From contig JAHQWE010000084.1 in NCBI GenBank assembly GCA_019633985.1, positions 1 to 63,839 on the forward strand: a DNA stretch of 63,839 nucleotides. Direction: 5' to 3'. The stretch is from Acidiferrobacterales bacterium. GTDB taxonomy: Bacteria; Pseudomonadota; Gammaproteobacteria; Arenicellales; Poriferihabitantaceae. The translations under genes and the position numbers were made by a program. Position 1 is the stretch's first letter. The number at the start of each line of letters is the position of its first letter. The notes beneath the pieces were generated by a model that was given only the letters and a program-made list of their open reading frames with translations, was not told where the DNA came from and did not search any database. Positions 53,584-63,630 of the stretch are shown in pieces.

Positions 53584-54873
53584 ATGAAAATGCGGGATTC
53601 GCATCAATGGCCAGACAGTCTGTGGGAATCTACGGCGACCACAGCGAACCCGTCGCCCGCTCTCAAAGAGGATATTAGTGCGGACTTACTGATAGTGGGT
53701 GGAGGATACACCGGGCTCTCTACCGCATTGCACGCTAAACATTTGTTTTCAAAAGTCGTATTGATCGACCAGGTTCAACCCGGTTGGGGTTGTTCAGGCC
53801 GCAACGGTGGTCAAATCAACCCACAGTGGAAATCCTCGATTGACCATTTGAAATCGGAGTACTCCGGTAGATCGTTCGAAAACTTTGTTAGTCTGCTTGC
53901 TACGTCTGCTCAAAACGTTTTTTCCCTAATTGATGAACATTCGATTGATTGCTGCGCGATGAGAAGTGGAGCGCTGATTCCGGCAAAGGGAAAGAAATCT
54001 TATCAGTACCTGAATGACTGGAGTAACTACTGGCAAGCGTACGGGGCGAACGTTGAACTCCTTGATCAATCTGATACCGCTGCGGTAATTGGTACGAGTG
54101 CGTATGACAGCTGTCTATTGATGAAAGAAGGTGGCAGTCTACAACCTCTTTCATTTGCTCGCGGCCTGCTTCGAGCCTGTCGAAATCTCTCTGTGGAGAT
54201 TTACGGTGATACAGAAGCGCTGCGGGTGACAGCGAGCGGCAATGAGTGGTTGGTCTCAACCCAGCATGGAAATATTCTATGTAAGTGCCTTGTGATTGCG
54301 ACCAATGGATACACCGGAAGATTGTGGCCCGGCCTGAAACAGAATATTTATCCGATAGGCAGTATGATTTCGGCGACAGCACCGTTAAGTGAGGGGCTTG
54401 CTCATACTGTTCTACCAGGGAAGCAGTCTGTTGCCGAGTACGCTGGCCTCCCTTTTTACTACCGGCTGGATGAACGAAATCGGTTTGTCATGGGAGGCCG
54501 CGGAACCCGGAGTGGGGGTGTCGGGTCTTTGGATACAAGTCATTTGCATCGGATCACCGCTAAACTATTTCCTCAATTGAGAAAACTGCGTTGGGAATTT
54601 AATTGGGCCGGTTATGTCGGCGTCACCGTGCATCAAAAACCAATGCTATTGCGATTGGGGCCGAACGCCTACGCAGGGCTGGGTTACAACGGTCGAGGTA
54701 TCACAATGGCTACCACTATGGGACACCAGCTTTCCCAGGCTCTGGCTGGTAAAGACACGCTCCTGCCAATAGATGCGCCGGGGAAAAGCAATCTCTATCC
54801 TTTCTACAGATTGGGCGTGGCTGGGCGTATTCTCTATGGAGAGTGGATTGATCGGCGTAGTGGGTTGCGGTGA
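53584..54873 (+). CDS. FAD-dependent amine oxidoreductase (DAO family, PuuB-like)
   Basis: 429 residues. FAD-binding ADLLIVGGGYTGLSTALHAK near residue 33; GWGCSGRNGGQINPQWKSS is the block typical of gamma-glutamylputrescine oxidase and related proteins; VIATNGYTG and YAGLGYNGRGITMATTMG complete the flavin site. It should oxidise an amine or amino acid. No puuA, puuC or puuD is close, so putrescine as substrate is not established. Divergent from the SDR gene. Confidence 0.88.
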   Translation: MKMRDSHQWPDSLWESTATTANPSPALKEDISADLLIVGGGYTGLSTALHAKHLFSKVVLIDQVQPGWGCSGRNGGQINPQWKSSIDHLKSEYSGRSFENFVSLLATSAQNVFSLIDEHSIDCCAMRSGALIPAKGKKSYQYLNDWSNYWQAYGANVELLDQSDTAAVIGTSAYDSCLLMKEGGSLQPLSFARGLLRACRNLSVEIYGDTEALRVTASGNEWLVSTQHGNILCKCLVIATNGYTGRLWPGLKQNIYPIGSMISATAPLSEGLAHTVLPGKQSVAEYAGLPFYYRLDERNRFVMGGRGTRSGGVGSLDTSHLHRITAKLFPQLRKLRWEFNWAGYVGVTVHQKPMLLRLGPNAYAGLGYNGRGITMATTMGHQLSQALAGKDTLLPIDAPGKSNLYPFYRLGVAGRILYGEWIDRRSGLR

Positions 54874-54953
54874 TCAACCCCACGCTTTTTTTTCTGGATC
54901 AGTGGTAAGTCCAATAGTTCATAGACTTTAATCATAACTCGCCAAATCCTAAA

Positions 54954-56321
54954 GTGAGGAAAATACGTGTGACAATTCTGGAAGCACATTCTGTTAGCGA
55001 ATTTCTTTTCTCGGGTCAGTACACGTCAGCTCGCTCGCGCTTTTGTTTTACCAAGCACTTGCCGGTGCATCTGTTACATCACCCTCGGATAAAATTGAAC
55101 CGCGTGGCAAATAGCCGTGCCCTACTCGGTGTTCTTCTCTTGGTCGTGAGCTGTTTTCCCGGCCATCTTTTTGCGCAATCCATACAATTAGGGCCGCGTC
55201 CATTTTACTTAGTTGACCAAATGCAGGAAGGCGAACTGAAAACCAAACTGCAAGCCTGCAAGAACATGGAGTATAAGTCGAGTGATTGGTCGATAGGGCA
55301 TCGCGGTGCGCCGTTACAGTTTCCTGAGCACACTTTTGAGTCTAATTTGGCTGCTGCCACTATGGGGGCAGGAATTCTAGAGTGTGATGTCACATTTACG
55401 CGTGACCGTGAATTAGTTTGTAGGCACTCCCAGAACGATCTTCATACCACAACAAATATTTTAAAGACGAGTTTAGCGGAAAAGTGCAGCAAGCCATTTA
55501 CACCAGCATCTGCGAATAAGGATGCCGCGGCGGAGTGTCGTACTTCCGATATATCACTATCGGAGTATCAGATGCTAAGTGGAAAAATGGATTCCGCCAA
55601 TACCGCCGCCACCACCGTAGACGAGTATGTAAACGCAACTCCCAACTGGAGAACGGACCTGTATTCTGCAACCGGCAAACTAATGACGCACGCTGAACAT
55701 ATTGAGCTTGGAATAAAGCTGGGAGTGAAATTCGCTCCTGAACTTAAATCTCCCGTTGTGAAAATGCCTTACCAGGGTGACTATTCTCAAGAGAGGTATG
55801 CTCAGCAGATGATCGATGACTATGTAACATTGGGTGTCGATCCTTCCAGGGTGTACCCACAATCGTTTAACCTGCAAGATATACTTTACTGGTTAAAATA
55901 CGCTCCAGAATACGGCGCCCAGGCTGTATATTTGGACGATAGCTATCGTAGTTGGGGATGGTCACCGATGGACGCTTCCACTTGGCGATTTACTATGGAA
56001 GACCTCAAAGCAAAGGGTGTGAACTACATCGCGCCTCCTATCTGGGTATTGGTAACGTTGGACGATGGCAAGATCGTCCCTTCTGTCTATGCGGTGGAAG
56101 CTAAGAAGGCAGGTTTAAAGATAATCACTTGGACACTCGAACGTTCCGGATTAATCCATACTGGTGGTGGCTGGTATTATCAATCTGTTGCCGATGTGAT
56201 CGACAACGAAGGAGATGTGTTTGAGTTATTAAACGTGTTGCACGAAGATGTTGGGGTGGTTGGTGTATTTTCTGACTGGCCAGCAACCACTACATTTTAC
56301 GCTAACTGTTTCGGTTTGTAG
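54954..56321 (+). CDS. Exported glycerophosphodiester phosphodiesterase
   Basis: 455 residues from GTG 54954; the hydrophobic signal ([20 protein letters not shown]) begins only near residue 55, so the true start may be the GTG at 54969 (GAGG upstream) or near 55104. Catalytic GDPD block: [19 protein letters not shown], then [28 protein letters not shown], and the late [10 protein letters not shown] and ITWTLER. It hydrolyses deacylated phospholipids in the periplasm. Plus-strand neighbour of the FAD enzyme, 80 bp away, possibly cotranscribed. Confidence 0.88.
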   Translation: MRKIRVTILEAHSVSEFLFSGQYTSARSRFCFTKHLPVHLLHHPRIKLNRVANSRALLGVLLLVVSCFPGHLFAQSIQLGPRPFYLVDQMQEGELKTKLQACKNMEYKSSDWSIGHRGAPLQFPEHTFESNLAAATMGAGILECDVTFTRDRELVCRHSQNDLHTTTNILKTSLAEKCSKPFTPASANKDAAAECRTSDISLSEYQMLSGKMDSANTAATTVDEYVNATPNWRTDLYSATGKLMTHAEHIELGIKLGVKFAPELKSPVVKMPYQGDYSQERYAQQMIDDYVTLGVDPSRVYPQSFNLQDILYWLKYAPEYGAQAVYLDDSYRSWGWSPMDASTWRFTMEDLKAKGVNYIAPPIWVLVTLDDGKIVPSVYAVEAKKAGLKIITWTLERSGLIHTGGGWYYQSVADVIDNEGDVFELLNVLHEDVGVVGVFSDWPATTTFYANCFGL

Positions 56322-56524
56322 TAAAGAGAACTCATCTGAAGTTCACAGGATTCTGTGACGGAATACCCGAAGAGAAAATTTTCATTAGACCTGGAAAATA
56401 TATAGACCCAATTCAGGTACGAACTGCTCAGCCTATCCCAATATAAACGAGCTTTCAAAGAAATAGTTTTGTGTCGGTGATCACTGTGATTCCATAACAA
56501 AACTGATGCAATTCACGCTTAACC

Positions 56525-58147
56525 GTGAATCAAGCATGGACGATAGAAATGCCCGCCTCAGTGAAATCAGCCAAACTCCCTTGGGAAAAGAATGGAGAGC
56601 CTTGGACAACCCCCAATACACCTCCCGATGTGGTGCACACACAGGTATCTTCACCTTCTCTAGAAGGAGGAGGCGAAATTTCTGTTGAGGTTCCGAGCGA
56701 AAATCGGAAAGAAATTGGGGTGCCGGCTTCCTCGAAAAAAGTTGTAGATTTAAAGCCATCTTTGCTGCCCTCTGGTAAAACTCTAGAGGGTATCGGTTAT
56801 TCTGAGGAACACAGACAGCTCACTAATCGAAGCGCTCTAGTTGAACCTGAATCCATTTCAGATATGGCCGGTGATGAACCCTGGACATGTTCCAACATTT
56901 CATCAATTAACCTGTCAGACGATAGTGACGCTGCGATCAGCGTATCGCAAGAAAATAATAGTCAATCTCATAGTAGAAAGGAAAAGGAAAGTACTAAATC
57001 TGCAAAGCTGACCGCGCGTTATTTTCTTGTTGCTACATCATGCTTGATAGGTTTTCTCATTGGTTACTTATACTGGTCTGGTCAGAGCGATGGGAGTAGC
57101 GCGCAATACCAGAATAATCTGAAAGCGATGGAAGTAGAGCATCAAGCGAAGCTGACTCAGTTGCAGAAATCCCATTTGAAGGAGCAAGCTGCGCTGGAAG
57201 CCATCCATGCAGTAAAGCAAAATAGGATTCTCGATGAATCCAAAAAACAGGTGGAATTAGAGAGCAAGAAAATTGAAGCGATAAATGCGGAACAAACCGC
57301 TTTGATACGCTCCGAGTTGGTCGCCAGGTTGGCTAATAAAGAGCAACAGCTTAGAGAACGCCAAAGAGAATTGCGGGCTTTGCTGGAAATTGAGCAGCAA
57401 AATCGCGCGTCTGATTCAAAACGCTATCAATCACGTATTGAAGAACTGACTCGTAGTGAGGAAAAACTGCGCGAAGAGATGGAGTTCTCAAAAACGCAGT
57501 TGCTTACGGTGCGCTCTCAACTGGAATCCTTGAAAAATATTGAAGATGAGTTTCTGGTTCTAAAAACGAAAAACGAGCAGCTAAATCAAAAACTGGCTGA
57601 GCAGAATGCCCGGATAGAGAAAGCCAACAAACAACTTTCCACTAGCGAAGCAGAACAACAACAAACCCTTACGGCGAAAATCCCTGAAGACCAGGTCGCT
57701 AGCTTACGGCTCACAGGAAGCACCTCGTCTAGTATGTCCATCTCTCCCAAGCCCGACTTGATTCGCCCGTCGGCCGAGATAGTAGAGCTATTCCGACGTA
57801 TGGAAAGCGGAAAGCTAACCCATTTACAAAGGTATCTGATAAAAGGCGGTGATCCTGATGTGCGCAATAGTAACGGAGAGCCGCTATTGGTGAGGGCGAC
57901 GACTCTTGGTTATTATATTATGGTCAAGGAGTTGATTCGTGCCGGTGCTAAGATTGATTCTGCTGATACGATGGGACGAAGCGCACTGGTGCATGCTGTT
58001 CTGGCAAACAACCCAGGTGTTGCCAGCTTGCTGGTATCTCACGGTGCGAGTAGCGATTACGTAACCCATCAAGGCGAGACACCGTTGGGTCTGGCGACCA
58101 AGAGCGGATTATCGGAGTTGGCCGCAGTATTACAAGCGGCACAGTAA
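56525..58147 (+). CDS. Single-pass membrane protein with coiled coil and C-terminal ankyrin repeats
   Basis: 540 residues. An unstructured Ser/Glu-rich N-terminus (1-160) leads to one membrane helix (YFLVATSCLIGFLIGYLYW, about 166-184), preceded by basic residues that favour N-inside. A long coiled coil (about 195-395) follows, then ankyrin-like repeats (about 425-540: HLQRYLIKGGDPDVRNSNGE, MVKELIRAGAKIDSADTMG, VASLLVSHGASSDYVTHQGE). By the positive-inside rule the coil and ankyrins lie in the periplasm. GTG start at 56525 has a weak site; an internal ATG at 56549 is possible. Function unknown. Confidence 0.82.
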   Translation: MNQAWTIEMPASVKSAKLPWEKNGEPWTTPNTPPDVVHTQVSSPSLEGGGEISVEVPSENRKEIGVPASSKKVVDLKPSLLPSGKTLEGIGYSEEHRQLTNRSALVEPESISDMAGDEPWTCSNISSINLSDDSDAAISVSQENNSQSHSRKEKESTKSAKLTARYFLVATSCLIGFLIGYLYWSGQSDGSSAQYQNNLKAMEVEHQAKLTQLQKSHLKEQAALEAIHAVKQNRILDESKKQVELESKKIEAINAEQTALIRSELVARLANKEQQLRERQRELRALLEIEQQNRASDSKRYQSRIEELTRSEEKLREEMEFSKTQLLTVRSQLESLKNIEDEFLVLKTKNEQLNQKLAEQNARIEKANKQLSTSEAEQQQTLTAKIPEDQVASLRLTGSTSSSMSISPKPDLIRPSAEIVELFRRMESGKLTHLQRYLIKGGDPDVRNSNGEPLLVRATTLGYYIMVKELIRAGAKIDSADTMGRSALVHAVLANNPGVASLLVSHGASSDYVTHQGETPLGLATKSGLSELAAVLQAAQ

Positions 58148-58185
58148 TTAATTTTTTGCAGGTTGAGACGCAATCAATACTGTGG

Positions 58186-58240
58186 TTTTTCCCTGACCGC
58201 TGTTAAGCATAGCGGAACAGGTTTGGGATGCAGGGAAAAA
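58186..58240. repeat. Nested inverted repeat behind the ankyrin gene
   Basis: A perfect 10-bp inverted repeat TTTTTCCCTG / CAGGGAAAAA encloses a 5-bp stem CCGCT / AGCGG. Because one arm is a T run and the other an A run, it could terminate transcription in both directions. It lies 39 bases after the ankyrin-protein stop. Confidence 0.55.
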
Positions 58241-58456
58241 AGTATGTTTGACAAGGTACGATATTTTGAGAATTTATCCGATCCTTGAATGCCGACTCAA
58301 AATTTAAATTGCCATAAGTTTACTGAAACGACGCTTAGGTAGTTCGCCCTCTTTATTTCTGAAAATAGACAATAGCTTTGATTTTGCTTTTAAATAGAAA
58401 TCTGTACCCCACAGTTTTACTATGTCTTTCCTCTGTCACTGTTAACCAGTAGGGTG

Positions 58457-58870
58457 ATGTCCAGTAATAAAACACAATATTGGTCAGTTCGTAAGTTGAC
58501 GCTTGGAGTTATATTGCCGTAGGCCTGTTTGTATTTGCCGCAGGAGGTGGGTTTCATTCCGTCTTGAATGTGTGGCAAAGTTTTTTGCACTCTACGCGCA
58601 AGCTGAATTGAAGAAACTCGAGGCAGGCGGTTTTGTTAATTCCGAAGGCAATGAGGAATATGTGATTTCCCTCAAAATGCAAGATACACTGGCTGCGGAA
58701 AAAAGTTTTTGCTGAATCAGGATGGTGTGGTCTCAGTTAAGACAACAGATATAGCGCATTGGTACAAGGTGGAAATTTCACAAAGTGTTGAGTTTGCGGC
58801 AAGACACATGAGGAAGCTCTCGGAAACAGGTTTTATGGTTGCCAATCGTGGGCTATGGTTCTGTCATTAA
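58457..58870 (+). pseudogene. Decayed gene of a small membrane protein
   Basis: Translation in shifting frames gives a continuous product: MSSNKTQYWSVRKLTLGVI, YIAVGLFVFAAGGGFHSVLN, then ELKKLEAGGFVNSEGNEEY, ISLKMQDTLAAEK and LLNQDGVVSVKTTDIAHWYK through RHMRKLSETGFMVANRG to a stop at 58870. Breaks: TAG after ILP with a frame change near 58515, another near 58600, and a one-base loss in the AAAAAA run near 58703. An SD-like AGGG precedes the ATG. Family not recognised. Confidence 0.55.
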
Positions 58871-59055
58871 ACAGAGGGTTGTTTTACATTTTGCCCTCTG
58901 GCAAGTATCACTATTGCATCCTGATTCCAGTCTGGCATTGATGTCCGACTCCCAATCTCGAGCCGGATTGGTGTCGATACTCTGTCAGCAGAAAATTGGC
59001 TGCTCTTGACACTGCTCCGGCCCGTTATCGGGTGCTCAGTTTATTACTGATCCAA
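58871..59055. other. Remainder of the 0.9-kb region 58148-59055
   Basis: Apart from the nested hairpin and the decayed gene, nothing is supported here; 58241-58456 is AT-rich and may contain the old promoter. Confidence 0.35.
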
Positions 59056-59412
59056 CTAATATCCGTGAACGTTGCCTTTGACTAGCATGCCGTTGCCATC
59101 AACGACGCCGTCTTTGATCATCGTCATCGATGAATCGCGAGTCTCAATATCCCAGCAGTTTTCAGCTTTGTCGCCATACTGAAAGCACATCTTGTTGTCT
59201 TCTGTGCGCCACTTGCCAGAGTAGTTTTTGCCGTGAATGCTGCCATCTGGCGCATAATATTCAGCGAATGCCGAATCAGTCATACTGCCCTGGTAGGTGT
59301 GGTCACTGACCGATTTGGCAATTTCTTCTGCCGAAAGCCCTTGCGCGAGTAAAGTAGCCGGAAGGCAATAAATCAGCGTCGCGAGCAATGAGGTGGTGAT
59401 TCTGTTTCTCAT
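59056..59412 (-). CDS. Small periplasmic protein, conserved hypothetical
   Basis: 118 residues. Signal peptide (LLATLIYCLPATLLAQ), then a compact domain: SDHTYQGSMTDSAFAEYYAP, GSIHGKNYSGKWRTEDNKMC, FQYGDKAENCWDIET. Two mature Cys (MCF and NCW) probably form a disulfide. I recall this YQGSM...FAEYY...YSGKWR pattern from many small proteobacterial periplasmic proteins with no assigned role. It is divergent from a LysR regulator across 153 bp, the usual arrangement of a LysR and its target. Confidence 0.8.
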   Translation of the reverse strand: MRNRITTSLLATLIYCLPATLLAQGLSAEEIAKSVSDHTYQGSMTDSAFAEYYAPDGSIHGKNYSGKWRTEDNKMCFQYGDKAENCWDIETRDSSMTMIKDGVVDGNGMLVKGNVHGY

Positions 59413-59565
59413 ACCATTTTCCCGTTAATTGAGTGTTTTATTGGAGTGCCTATTGCCATTCAGGCGCTAGACTAGGAAATAGTTACACATGCATTTATCT
59501 TGTTCTAGCAGTATTATTAGCGCTCGATACTGCAATAACGCAGTTCGAATGATTCGAGAATTGCG

Positions 59566-60423
59566 ATGATTGGCTGGGACTATTGGCAAACTTTACTCGC
59601 GGTATTTCGCGGTGGAAACTACGCTCAGGCGGCGAAAGTACTCAATATTGATCCAACTACGGTAGGTCGCAGGGTGAAGATGTTAGAACGCCATATGGGG
59701 TGTACCTTATTTCTTCGCGATGAAGGCAGACTTTATCCGACGAGCCAATGTGAATCCCTGCTAACCCATCTCGAGGAAGCCTTTGAATCCTTACGTCATG
59801 CAGAAAACAAATCCGAGGTTGGTGATCATGGAATCATGTGGCGCCTGGTGAGGATCACCGCACCGCCGTTTCTGATCAATAATATCTATTCACCAGCAAT
59901 ACCCCAGCTCCATGAAACACGCAGGATGCAGCTTGAATTGATTGGCACCGGCAACAATCTGAATCTTACTCGCAGGGAAGCTGATATTGCGATACGGATT
60001 CAAGATCATCCTTCCAGTACGACATTTGACACCCATAGTGTAATGGCGGAGAAAATTGGTGAGATCGAGTTCGCCGTTTATCAACGCAAGGATAGAGGCA
60101 CTGAGGCATTGGCGTGGGCTGGTTTGACAGACAGTCACATCAGCACCACAGGTACCAGAGCAATGCACAAACTAGTTGGCAAACAAGGTTTGCAATATCG
60201 TGTGTCGCACTTTGACGCGCTAGAAAATATTCTGTGTTCAGGCGCCGCCCGTGGCTTGATTCCCTGTTTCATGGCAGGTCACAACCATCGCTTAACGCGA
60301 CAGGGCGCGGTGATTCTGAAGCAACCACTCTGGATGTTGTTCCATCGTCAGGATAAGGACACGTTGCATCAAAAGGCAGCTAGAGAATGGATCATAGAGC
60401 AGACAATACAGCGTCTAGGCTAG
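59566..60423 (+). CDS. LysR-family transcriptional regulator
   Basis: 285 residues. The N-terminal winged helix (WQTLLAVFRGGNYAQAAKVL, NIDPTTVGRRVKMLERHMGC) is followed by a substrate-binding domain typical of the short LysR proteins (about 93-280: WRLVRITAPPFLINNIYSPA, RREADIAIRIQDHP). The divergent small periplasmic gene is the likely target. The inducer is unknown. Convergent with htpX, 8 bases apart. Confidence 0.92.
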   Translation: MIGWDYWQTLLAVFRGGNYAQAAKVLNIDPTTVGRRVKMLERHMGCTLFLRDEGRLYPTSQCESLLTHLEEAFESLRHAENKSEVGDHGIMWRLVRITAPPFLINNIYSPAIPQLHETRRMQLELIGTGNNLNLTRREADIAIRIQDHPSSTTFDTHSVMAEKIGEIEFAVYQRKDRGTEALAWAGLTDSHISTTGTRAMHKLVGKQGLQYRVSHFDALENILCSGAARGLIPCFMAGHNHRLTRQGAVILKQPLWMLFHRQDKDTLHQKAAREWIIEQTIQRLG

Positions 60424-60431
60424 CTTTACTA

Positions 60432-61322
60432 CTAGGCCGCGTTTCTTAACGCAGCGATGCGTTCTTCAAGTGGTGGATGTGTCATGGTCAACTTTTTTAA
60501 TCCGATCGCACCCAGCAAGCCGCCGTTAATTCCAAGAGCCTGCATTTGTGCAGGTAGTTGCGCGGGTTGCTGAAGAGATTGAAGACGTTGTAATGCTCGT
60601 ATCATTTTTTCTCGACCAGCGAGTTGGGCGCCACCCGCGTCGGCACGATATTCTCTCCATCGACTAAACCACCGAACGATCAGTGTCGCGAGAAAACCCA
60701 GAACGGTCTGCGCCAGCATGTATGTGGTTCGATAGCCAATACCCCTGCCATAGCCATATCCAGATCGACTGTAACCACCGTTTCTTCTTCGATCCAACAT
60801 CGCGGAAATGAGCTGAGAAAATACGATCACGAAGGTATTTACGACACCCTGTATAAGTGACAATGTAACCATATCACCGTTGGCGATATGACTTACTTCA
60901 TGGGCAAGTACTGCTTCGACTTCGTCTTGATCCATGGTGTCGAGAAGTGCAGTACTTACCGCTACCAGAGAAGCATCTTTATTGGCCCCTGTGGCGAAGG
61001 CATTGGGTGCCGAAGAATCAAAAATTGCAACATCAGGATGTCCTATACCGGCTTCGTCAGCCTGACGATGCACCGTATCGACAAGCCAAGCTTCGGTATC
61101 ATTGGAAGGAGAATGAATGACCACTGCTCCAGAAGACCGCATCGCCATTTTCTTTGAGGTTAAAAGCGATATAAAGGAACCGGCCATTCCCATTACACCG
61201 GCAATGAGAATCATGGGCATGATGCCGGTGCCCGGCTGGTTTAGTCCAAGCGCGGTAATGATGATGCCAATCACAAACAGTACAGCCATATTCGTTGCCA
61301 GGAAAAGCCCGATACGCATCAT
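60432..61322 (-). CDS. htpX: Membrane zinc metalloprotease HtpX
   Basis: 296 residues, the family's normal length (E. coli 293). The zinc site is AVLAHEVSHIANGDMV (HExxH) with the third ligand in WREYRADAGGAQLAGRE. Four membrane segments: two at the N-terminus, two after the active site (VVNTFVIVFSQLISAML, MLAQTVLGFLATLIVRW). It degrades misfolded inner-membrane proteins with FtsH under envelope stress. ATG 61322, with a second ATG adjacent. Expression is often under CpxR or sigma-32 control; no such site was identified here. Confidence 0.96.
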   Translation of the reverse strand: MMRIGLFLATNMAVLFVIGIIITALGLNQPGTGIMPMILIAGVMGMAGSFISLLTSKKMAMRSSGAVVIHSPSNDTEAWLVDTVHRQADEAGIGHPDVAIFDSSAPNAFATGANKDASLVAVSTALLDTMDQDEVEAVLAHEVSHIANGDMVTLSLIQGVVNTFVIVFSQLISAMLDRRRNGGYSRSGYGYGRGIGYRTTYMLAQTVLGFLATLIVRWFSRWREYRADAGGAQLAGREKMIRALQRLQSLQQPAQLPAQMQALGINGGLLGAIGLKKLTMTHPPLEERIAALRNAA

Positions 61323-61572
61323 AGAAACACCTTTTCACGAAATAACCGAATAGAGTGGCACTATTTTAATCTGAAACCTGTTAAGTATCTAACCAGTTTG
61401 GTGTAAAGGTCGAAGCTAGGTACGCGATAACACCGGCCTGAATTGTTCACCTGATATTGCAAGTATCGTGATTCTGATTTAAAACGGCCGCAGACTTTCT
61501 CGCAATTCGCAACCGGTTCCTCTGGAATGCACAATAAACTAACGGCAACCAACTTTACCTTGTGAGACGTAT

Positions 61573-63048
61573 ATGGCCAGAATAGCAGTGGGTGGGTGGC
61601 AGCATGAAACCAATACTTTTGCGATAAAGAAAGCGGAATATCAGGATTTTGAACGCGCCGATGAGTGGCCGCCATTGTCGACTGGTGAAGAGATGTTTGC
61701 CGCTACTCAGGGGGTTCACTTGCCTGTTACTGGCGCCATTGAGGCATTGAAAAGCCGTGGTCATGAATTAGTCCCGCTATTGTGGTGCTCCGCAACCCCT
61801 TGCTCTTATGTGACGGAGTTTGCCTTTGAAAAAATCTGTAAACAGTTTCTCGAGCTTGTCAAACAAGCGCTGCCCCTTGATGGCATCTATCTCGACCTGC
61901 ATGGCGCGATGGTGTGTGAACATCTGGAAGATGGAGAAGGGGAGTTTCTCCGAAGATTAAGGCAAGTGGTAGGCGATGAAATACCCGTCGCGGTAAGTCT
62001 GGATTTACATGCCAATGTGACACCTGAAATGGTGAAGCATGCCACGATTATCGACATTTTCCGTACCTATCCGCATATTGATATGGGCGCTACCGGCGCC
62101 AGAGTCTCTACTCTACTGGATGAGATTCTTCGAAACGGATTTCAGTTGTTTTCATCATTCAGGCAGCCTGAATTTATGATCGCACTCAACTTTGGGTGCA
62201 CTTTAATTGAACCTTGTCAGGGGCTTTACAAAGCGCTTCCAGAGTTGATCACGAATGAAGTAAAAGCGCTTTCGTTCGCCTGTGGATTTCATCTATCTGA
62301 TATTTATGAGGTCGGTCCTGCCGTCGTATCTTACGCCACCAGTCAGAATGCCGCTGACGTTGCTGCGGAGAAGCTGATATCGAGCATTACTAAAAACCGC
62401 GAAGGGTTTGGTCAAAAAATCTGGGCACAAAGTGAGGGCGTTTCCGAAGCTATTCGTCGGGCACAACCGGGTCATGCGACGATTGTGTTAGCAGATACGC
62501 AGGATAATCCGGGTGGGGGCGGTTCTGGTGATACTACAGGTTTACTACAGGAACTGATTGCTCAAAGGGCGAGCAATGCGCTGTTTGGTGCGCTGTCTGA
62601 TCCAGAAGTGGTTGAGCAAGCAGTGCAGATAGGAATAGGTAAGAAATTCAAAACCAGCCTGGGAGGTAAATCAGGAATGCCTGATCAAAGCCCGTTTCAT
62701 TGCGAATGTGAAGTCAAAGGGTTATTTGACGGTAATTTTGTCGCTACCGGGCCTATGTATAAGGGAGCCAGCATGACGTTGGGACCTTGTGCGTTACTTG
62801 AGATCGAAGGCGTGCTTGTGGCCCTCAGTTCTTATCCCGTGCAAACTGCTGATCAGGCGATTTTTAGACACTTTGGTATTGAACCGTCCTCTATGGCGAT
62901 TATTGGACTAAAAAGCTCGGTGCATTTTCGAAATGATTTTACAGAACTTGCCTCAGACATTTTGGTCGTCGCATCTCCTGGGGCAGTGTATGCGGATCCT
63001 TCGGCGTTGGATTACAAAAGAAAGCGTCCTTCCATTCAATTTCGGTGA
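61573..63048 (+). CDS. M81 family metallopeptidase (MlrC/DUF1485-like)
   Basis: 491 residues. Metal-site and family blocks: RIAVGGWQHETNTFAIKK, IYLDLHGAMVCEHLED, VAVSLDLHANVTPEMVKH, FRTYPHIDMGATGARV, and the C-terminal VLADTQDNPGGGGSGDTT. MlrC cleaves linearised microcystin in sphingomonads, but homologs are common in bacteria that never meet it; the true substrate here is unknown, probably a small peptide or amide. Cytosolic. ATG 61573. Confidence 0.9.
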   Translation: MARIAVGGWQHETNTFAIKKAEYQDFERADEWPPLSTGEEMFAATQGVHLPVTGAIEALKSRGHELVPLLWCSATPCSYVTEFAFEKICKQFLELVKQALPLDGIYLDLHGAMVCEHLEDGEGEFLRRLRQVVGDEIPVAVSLDLHANVTPEMVKHATIIDIFRTYPHIDMGATGARVSTLLDEILRNGFQLFSSFRQPEFMIALNFGCTLIEPCQGLYKALPELITNEVKALSFACGFHLSDIYEVGPAVVSYATSQNAADVAAEKLISSITKNREGFGQKIWAQSEGVSEAIRRAQPGHATIVLADTQDNPGGGGSGDTTGLLQELIAQRASNALFGALSDPEVVEQAVQIGIGKKFKTSLGGKSGMPDQSPFHCECEVKGLFDGNFVATGPMYKGASMTLGPCALLEIEGVLVALSSYPVQTADQAIFRHFGIEPSSMAIIGLKSSVHFRNDFTELASDILVVASPGAVYADPSALDYKRKRPSIQFR

Positions 63049-63630
63049 TGATACTTCCTAATCTAGCGCTTACTGTTTAATGAGTTGTCATTCTGCGCTT
63101 AAATTCTGCAAACAGTGTTTCAGATTGTTCTCCTTTTTGCGAAGTACATTAGAATAGTGAAATATGTCAGTCTTAATTGCTTTGAATATAGCGTGACACC
63201 CGTAGCGCAGCAGAAGATGGGTACTGATCTCTATATGGGACTGACAGCGCAATGATACCAAAGTGATATTTGGGTCAATCTTCACCAAAGCGCCAGTTTC
63301 TAATTCTTGTTCAATACTGGTTTCGATCACAAGCACCATCCCAATTCATTGAGTGCCATTTCTTTCCCACACACCGCGCTGCTAACGATATATTTTGGGT
63401 TTCACTAGAATAGTATTTGCTTGCCTGTGGAAATTTGAGCCGCATTGAGAAGTGATTGGTTGAGCCAAAACTAAAGCCAATGAAGGCCGGGGTTTCTATC
63501 TGCTTTCTGTCAGAAAAAGGGTTTTTCGAAAGTAATTTTAGTGAACAAGCAAGAACCGCTTTTGGGCAAGAGGAAGACGCAGAGCCGAAATTATCAGAAG
63601 TGAGCTGAAATTTCGCACGGATTGCCAGGC
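63049..63630. other. Gene-poor region with a possible fragment
   Basis: 580 bp. An 83-codon minus-strand frame at 63088-63339 (VLVIETSIEQELETGALVKI) faintly resembles the end of a LysR effector domain and may be a relic; support is too weak for a call. The rest shows nothing. Confidence 0.35.

Noticed and set aside
63088..63339. Minus-strand frame as a LysR effector-domain relic
   Set aside because: Only a faint resemblance over ~20 residues and no DNA-binding part; insufficient for a call.
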